Origin: DAONLM01 sp035406685
Lineage (GTDB): Bacteria > Spirochaetota > GWE2-31-10 > MWDO01
Direction: 5' to 3'
Assembly: GCA_035406685.1 (NCBI GenBank)
Contig: DAONLM010000137.1
Location: 1 to 8,277, forward strand
Length of the DNA: 8,277 nt
The position numbers and the translations under genes were made by a program. Shown in pieces: positions 5,832 through 8,277 of this stretch; the stretch's first letter is position 1; every line of letters begins with the position of its first letter. The notes under the pieces are model-generated. The model was given only the letters and a program-made list of their open reading frames with translations. It searched no databases and was not told the origin of the DNA.

Positions 5832-7604
5832 ATGATAGAAATCCAAATTAATAATAAATCTATAAAGGTTCCAGAAGGAATTACCATTCTTGAAGCAGCA
5901 AAATTAAATAACATAAAAATTCCAACATTGTGTTATCTTGAAAATTTTCATAAAGTTGGATCGTGTAGAATATGTGTAGTTGAAGTAGAGGGACAGAGGA
6001 ATCTAATGGCTTCCTGTATAACAAAGGTAGCCAATGGAATGAAGATTTTTACAAATTCAAAGAGAGTAAGAAATGCAAGAAAATTAATTTATGATTTGAT
6101 TCTTTCTGATCATCCAAAGGATTGTCTTAATTGTGAAAGAAATCAGAATTGTGAATTACAGGAATTGGGTAGTATTATTGAAAGTGATGGGGAGATTTTT
6201 AAAGAATATGCAATGTCGAAAAGTTCAATAGATAATGAGAGCCCTTCAATTGTAAGGGACAATGCAAAATGTATTTTATGTAGAAGATGCATTACAATGT
6301 GTAATGAAGTTCAGGGAGTTGGGGTTATTGATATTCAAAATAGAGGTTTTAAGTCAATAGTTTCCCCATATTTTAATGTATCAATGAATAGTGCTTCCTG
6401 TACATTTTGTGGCCAGTGCACTACAGTTTGCCCTGTGGGGGCATTAAAAGAGAAGGATTCTCTTACTCTTGTATGGGAGATGCTTACAAATAAGAAAAAA
6501 AGAATGGTTATTCAGACAGCACCGGCAATAAGAGCTGCTTTAGGTGAAGAGTTGGGATATCCCCCTGGCACACTCATTACTGGTAAAATGGCAACTGCTG
6601 CAAGATTACTTGGATTTGATGATGTTTTTGATACTAATTTTAGTGCCGATCTGACAATAATTGAAGAAGGCAATGAATTTTTAAAAAGGGTAAAAAAAGT
6701 TATAAATGGTGAAAAAGCAGTTCTGCCAATGATAACAAGCTGTAGTCCTGGATGGATTAAATTTATTGAGCACTACTATCCAGAATTGGTGGATCATCTT
6801 TCTACATGTAAATCCCCTCATATGATGCTTGGCGCTCTTGTAAAATCTTATTATGCTGAGAAAATAGGTGTTAAACCAGAGGATTTTTTTGTTGTTTCAG
6901 TTATGCCGTGCACAGCAAAAAAATTTGAAATCACAAGAGAGGAGATGTTTATAGATGGAATGCCAAATGTAGATGCGGTTTTAACAACAAGAGAGTTTGG
7001 GAAAATGATAAGAGAGGCTGGTATTGATTTTAAGAATTTAGAAGATTCTAAATTTGATGATCCTCTCGGAATATCAACAGGTGCTGCTGATATTTTTGCA
7101 ACAACTGGAGGAGTAATGGAGGCAGCCATAAGAACTGTTTATGAAATAATAACAGGAAGAGAACTGCCTTTTGAGAATCTACATATAAAATCAATTGTCG
7201 GATTTGATAGGATAAAGACTGCTGAATTAAAACTGGAAAATGTTCTTCCAGAATGGAAAAAACTTGAAGGTTTTGTTGTTAAGGTTGCGGTAACAAGTGG
7301 CCTTGTTGGTGCAGCAACTCTTCTTGAAGAAATTAAGGCTGGAAAGTCGCCTTATCATTTTATTGAGGTAATGGGATGCCCTGGCGGGTGTATAAGTGGA
7401 GGTGGACAACCAAGAATGACTACTGATGAAGTAAGAAAAAAGAGAATGGAGGCAATCTATAAAGAAGATGAAGGAAAAGAGTTAAGAAAGTCTCATATAA
7501 ATCCAGCGATTAAGAGTTTATATGATGAATTTTTAAAAGAGCCTCTTGGAGAAAAATCTCATAAGTATCTCCATACTCATTATATAAAGAGAGGTAAGCA
7601 ATAA
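5832..7604 (+). CDS. hydA: HydA: catalytic [FeFe] hydrogenase subunit
   Basis: It catalyses reversible H2 formation at an H-cluster in the cytosol. The 590 residues follow the modular plan of clostridial CpI: plant-type [2Fe-2S] domain (Cys34, 45, 48, 62); His-ligated [4Fe-4S] site (His94, Cys98, 101, 107); 2x[4Fe-4S] ferredoxin domain (Cys147, 150, 153, 157 and Cys190, 193, 196, 200); then the H-domain. H-cluster motifs are TSCSPGW (302-308), MPCTAKKFE (358-366, Cys360) and EVMGCPGGCISGGGQP (512-527, Cys516, Cys520). Glu279 and Glu282 (IIEEGNE) and Ser324 match the proton-path residues. Motif L1 reads TSCS where the textbook form is TSCC. The extra C-terminal [2Fe-2S] domain that I recall in longer HydA subunits (about 645 residues) is absent; the protein ends with the usual HTHY tail. 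Start and RBS AAGGAGGT (5818-5825) are clear. It is the last gene of the operon, 23 bases after hydB. No maturation genes (hydE, hydF, hydG) are in the window. Confidence 0.95.
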   Translation: MIEIQINNKSIKVPEGITILEAAKLNNIKIPTLCYLENFHKVGSCRICVVEVEGQRNLMASCITKVANGMKIFTNSKRVRNARKLIYDLILSDHPKDCLNCERNQNCELQELGSIIESDGEIFKEYAMSKSSIDNESPSIVRDNAKCILCRRCITMCNEVQGVGVIDIQNRGFKSIVSPYFNVSMNSASCTFCGQCTTVCPVGALKEKDSLTLVWEMLTNKKKRMVIQTAPAIRAALGEELGYPPGTLITGKMATAARLLGFDDVFDTNFSADLTIIEEGNEFLKRVKKVINGEKAVLPMITSCSPGWIKFIEHYYPELVDHLSTCKSPHMMLGALVKSYYAEKIGVKPEDFFVVSVMPCTAKKFEITREEMFIDGMPNVDAVLTTREFGKMIREAGIDFKNLEDSKFDDPLGISTGAADIFATTGGVMEAAIRTVYEIITGRELPFENLHIKSIVGFDRIKTAELKLENVLPEWKKLEGFVVKVAVTSGLVGAATLLEEIKAGKSPYHFIEVMGCPGGCISGGGQPRMTTDEVRKKRMEAIYKEDEGKELRKSHINPAIKSLYDEFLKEPLGEKSHKYLHTHYIKRGKQ

Positions 7605-7615
7605 CTGCTTATTTG

Positions 7616-7646
7616 AGTCCCCTTAGTTTAAAGGGGACTTTTTTTT
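7616..7646 (+). terminator. Intrinsic terminator of hydCBA operon
   Basis: A perfect 9-bp stem, AGTCCCCTT (7616-7624) with AAGGGGACT (7631-7639), encloses a 6-base loop and runs into eight T residues counted from the stem's last base (7639-7646). It begins 12 bases after the hydA stop. A small hairpin, AAGCA/TGCTT (7596-7610), overlaps the stop codon just before it. Confidence 0.92.
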
Positions 7647-7689
7647 AAAAAAATATAACTTTATATAAAAATTATTCTTTTTTTATACA

Positions 7690-7742
7690 GATATCCCCTG
7701 TTTAAAATAGGGGATATCCCCTTATCTCACGACAGATATCCC
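7690..7742 (+). repeat. Three GATATCCC boxes at 22-23 bp pitch, able to form alternative hairpins
   Basis: GATATCCC starts at 7690, 7713 and 7735. A 10-bp perfect stem can form between 7690-7699 and 7709-7718. Alternatively, GGGATATC (7711-7718) can pair with GATATCCC (7735-7742), which is followed by AC and six T residues. The two folds share 7711-7718 and exclude each other. A fourth copy, CAGATATCCCA, lies at 598-608 in the 3' part of the RHH-like gene and matches 7733-7743 exactly. Confidence 0.7.
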
Positions 7743-8014
7743 ACTTTTTTATATAATTATAATAAATCATTGTTGTTTTATACAAATGTCACGCTAGGGG
7801 GCATAAATATTTCTATATCATAAAGTATAAACTTTTATTTTTGATAAAATTTAAAAATGTAATCTTTTTTTTAAAAAAATTATTATAAAAAAAATAGAAA
7901 ATATTTAATTATTTTCAGAAAATAAAAATTTTCTTCTTATATTACAAAAAATTTAATTTTTAAATCATTTAAGATTGATTATATAAAAATTAGTTTCACA
8001 TCATGATAAAGTTC

Positions 8015-8129
8015 AGGTCTGTCCCTCTGTTAATTTAAAAATATTACTATTTGTTAAATATGTTATTAAATATAAACATAATAAGTGTAAGTCTGTCCCT
8101 ATTTAAAAAAATTTATAGGTCTGTCCCTC
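8015..8129 (+). repeat. Three GTCTGTCCCT boxes upstream of putative transposase
   Basis: GTCTGTCCCT occurs at 8017-8026, 8091-8100 and 8119-8128, all in the same orientation. The outer two extend to AGGTCTGTCCCTC (8015-8027 and 8117-8129). These islands of GC stand out in an A/T background. From memory, similar GTCTGTCCC motifs often flank REP-associated tyrosine transposase genes, which agrees with the ORF that starts at 8244. Confidence 0.7.
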
Positions 8130-8156
8130 ACTTTATTTTTTTTCAAAAAAAACTAA

Positions 8157-8219
8157 ATTTTTTCTCAAAAATTGTAAAGGATTTTCTCAAAAATTTTGTG
8201 ATTAATATATAGAAATACT
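8157..8219 (+). repeat. AT-rich leader repeat, copy B (upstream of partial ORF)
   Basis: This is the second copy of the repeat at 96-157, in the same orientation and at a similar distance from a start codon. The internal TCTCAAAAATT boxes begin near 8163 and 8185, 22 bp apart. Two of the T-to-C differences from copy A fall at the same position in both internal boxes (TCTT versus TCTC), as if the pair of boxes changed together. Confidence 0.75.
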
Positions 8220-8243
8220 TTTTAAAATTAAGGAGGATTTTTT

Positions 8244-8277
8244 ATGAGGAGAAATAGAATACTAAAAAAGGGGGCTA
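8244..8277 (+). CDS. 5' end of a probable REP-associated tyrosine transposase (Y1/IS200-like), truncated by window
   Basis: Only eleven residues are visible, MRRNRILKKGA. The start is well supported by AAGGAGG at 8230-8236, 7 bases before the ATG. The basic Arg-rich opening followed by Gly-Ala fits the typical start of RAYT proteins (of the form M-x-R-x-x-R-I-x-x-x-G-A, usually followed by a YHV segment). The GTCTGTCCCT boxes just upstream support this. The catalytic HUH motif and tyrosine lie outside the window, so this is a context-based guess. Its leader is shared with the RHH-like gene at 183. Confidence 0.5.
   Translation, partial: MRRNRILKKGA

Larger units (their letters stand above)
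7647..8156. other. Gene-free AT-rich intergenic stretch with clustered repeats
   Basis: No ORF with a plausible start and ribosome binding site is seen on either strand between hydA and the ORF at 8244. It holds the GATATCCC cluster, the GTCTGTCCCT boxes, an imperfect 17-bp direct repeat beginning TTTTATACA (7681-7697 and 7776-7792, 14 of 17 matching), and two small AT hairpins in a row: GAAAATA/TATTTTC at 7897-7916 and AGAAAAT/ATTTTCT at 7917-7934. The rest is low-complexity A/T. Confidence 0.6.

Noticed and set aside
7690..7742. CRISPR-like array from GATATCCC spaced 22-23 bp
   Set aside because: The repeats are only 8 bp with 14-15 bp between them, there are just three, and no cas genes are present; the geometry does not fit CRISPR.
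7897..7934. Two adjacent AT hairpins (GAAAATA/TATTTTC and AGAAAAT/ATTTTCT)
   Set aside because: Short A/T inverted repeats are expected by chance in this composition; noted in the intergenic entry only.

Overview
The window is very AT-rich (roughly 30% GC by eye) with strong AAGGAGG-type ribosome binding sites and heavy AGA/ATA codon use. The gene content (a cytosolic multi-subunit [FeFe] hydrogenase) points to a strictly anaerobic, fermentative, low-GC bacterium. The sequence does not fix the lineage: low-GC Firmicutes-like groups and low-GC spirochaetes both fit. The first ORF resembles, from memory only, hypothetical proteins of spirochaetes.

Layout. (1) Bases 1-690 hold a repeated AT-rich leader and a 167-residue protein that looks like two tandem ribbon-helix-helix (RHH) units. 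(2) Bases 687-939 are a gene-free spacer with short direct repeats. (3) Bases 940-2058 (minus strand) encode alanine racemase. Its near-consensus sigma70 promoter lies so close to the ATG that the mRNA should be leaderless or nearly so. (4) Bases 2200-7604 (plus strand) are a tight three-gene operon hydC-hydB-hydA, closed by a clear intrinsic terminator at 7616-7646. (5) Bases 7647-8243 are gene-free and rich in repeats: three GATATCCC boxes at 22-23 bp pitch that can form alternative hairpins, three GTCTGTCCCT boxes, and a second copy of the leader seen before the first gene. (6) At 8244 a new ORF begins and runs off the window; its 11 visible residues suit the N-terminus of a REP-associated (Y1/IS200-type) tyrosine transposase.

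How the genes work together. HydC (NuoE-like), HydB (NuoF-like) and HydA ([FeFe] catalytic subunit) form the core of an NADH-linked, probably electron-bifurcating hydrogenase. The remarkable part is HydB. After the FMN/NADH module and its [4Fe-4S] site, the usual C-terminal 2x[4Fe-4S] ferredoxin domain is missing, and a complete GltD/NfnB-like module (eight-cysteine Fe-S domain plus FAD and NADPH Rossmann folds) is fused in its place. One 1029-residue polypeptide therefore appears to carry both an NADH site and an NADPH site next to an H2-producing subunit. This suggests a combined hydrogenase/transhydrogenase, an inference that needs biochemistry.

The alr-hydCBA block is bracketed by copies of the same roughly 62-bp leader in the same orientation, about 8.06 kb apart, one before the RHH-like gene and one before the putative transposase. 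A shared regulator or a mobile-element relationship between the two flanks is the main open question.
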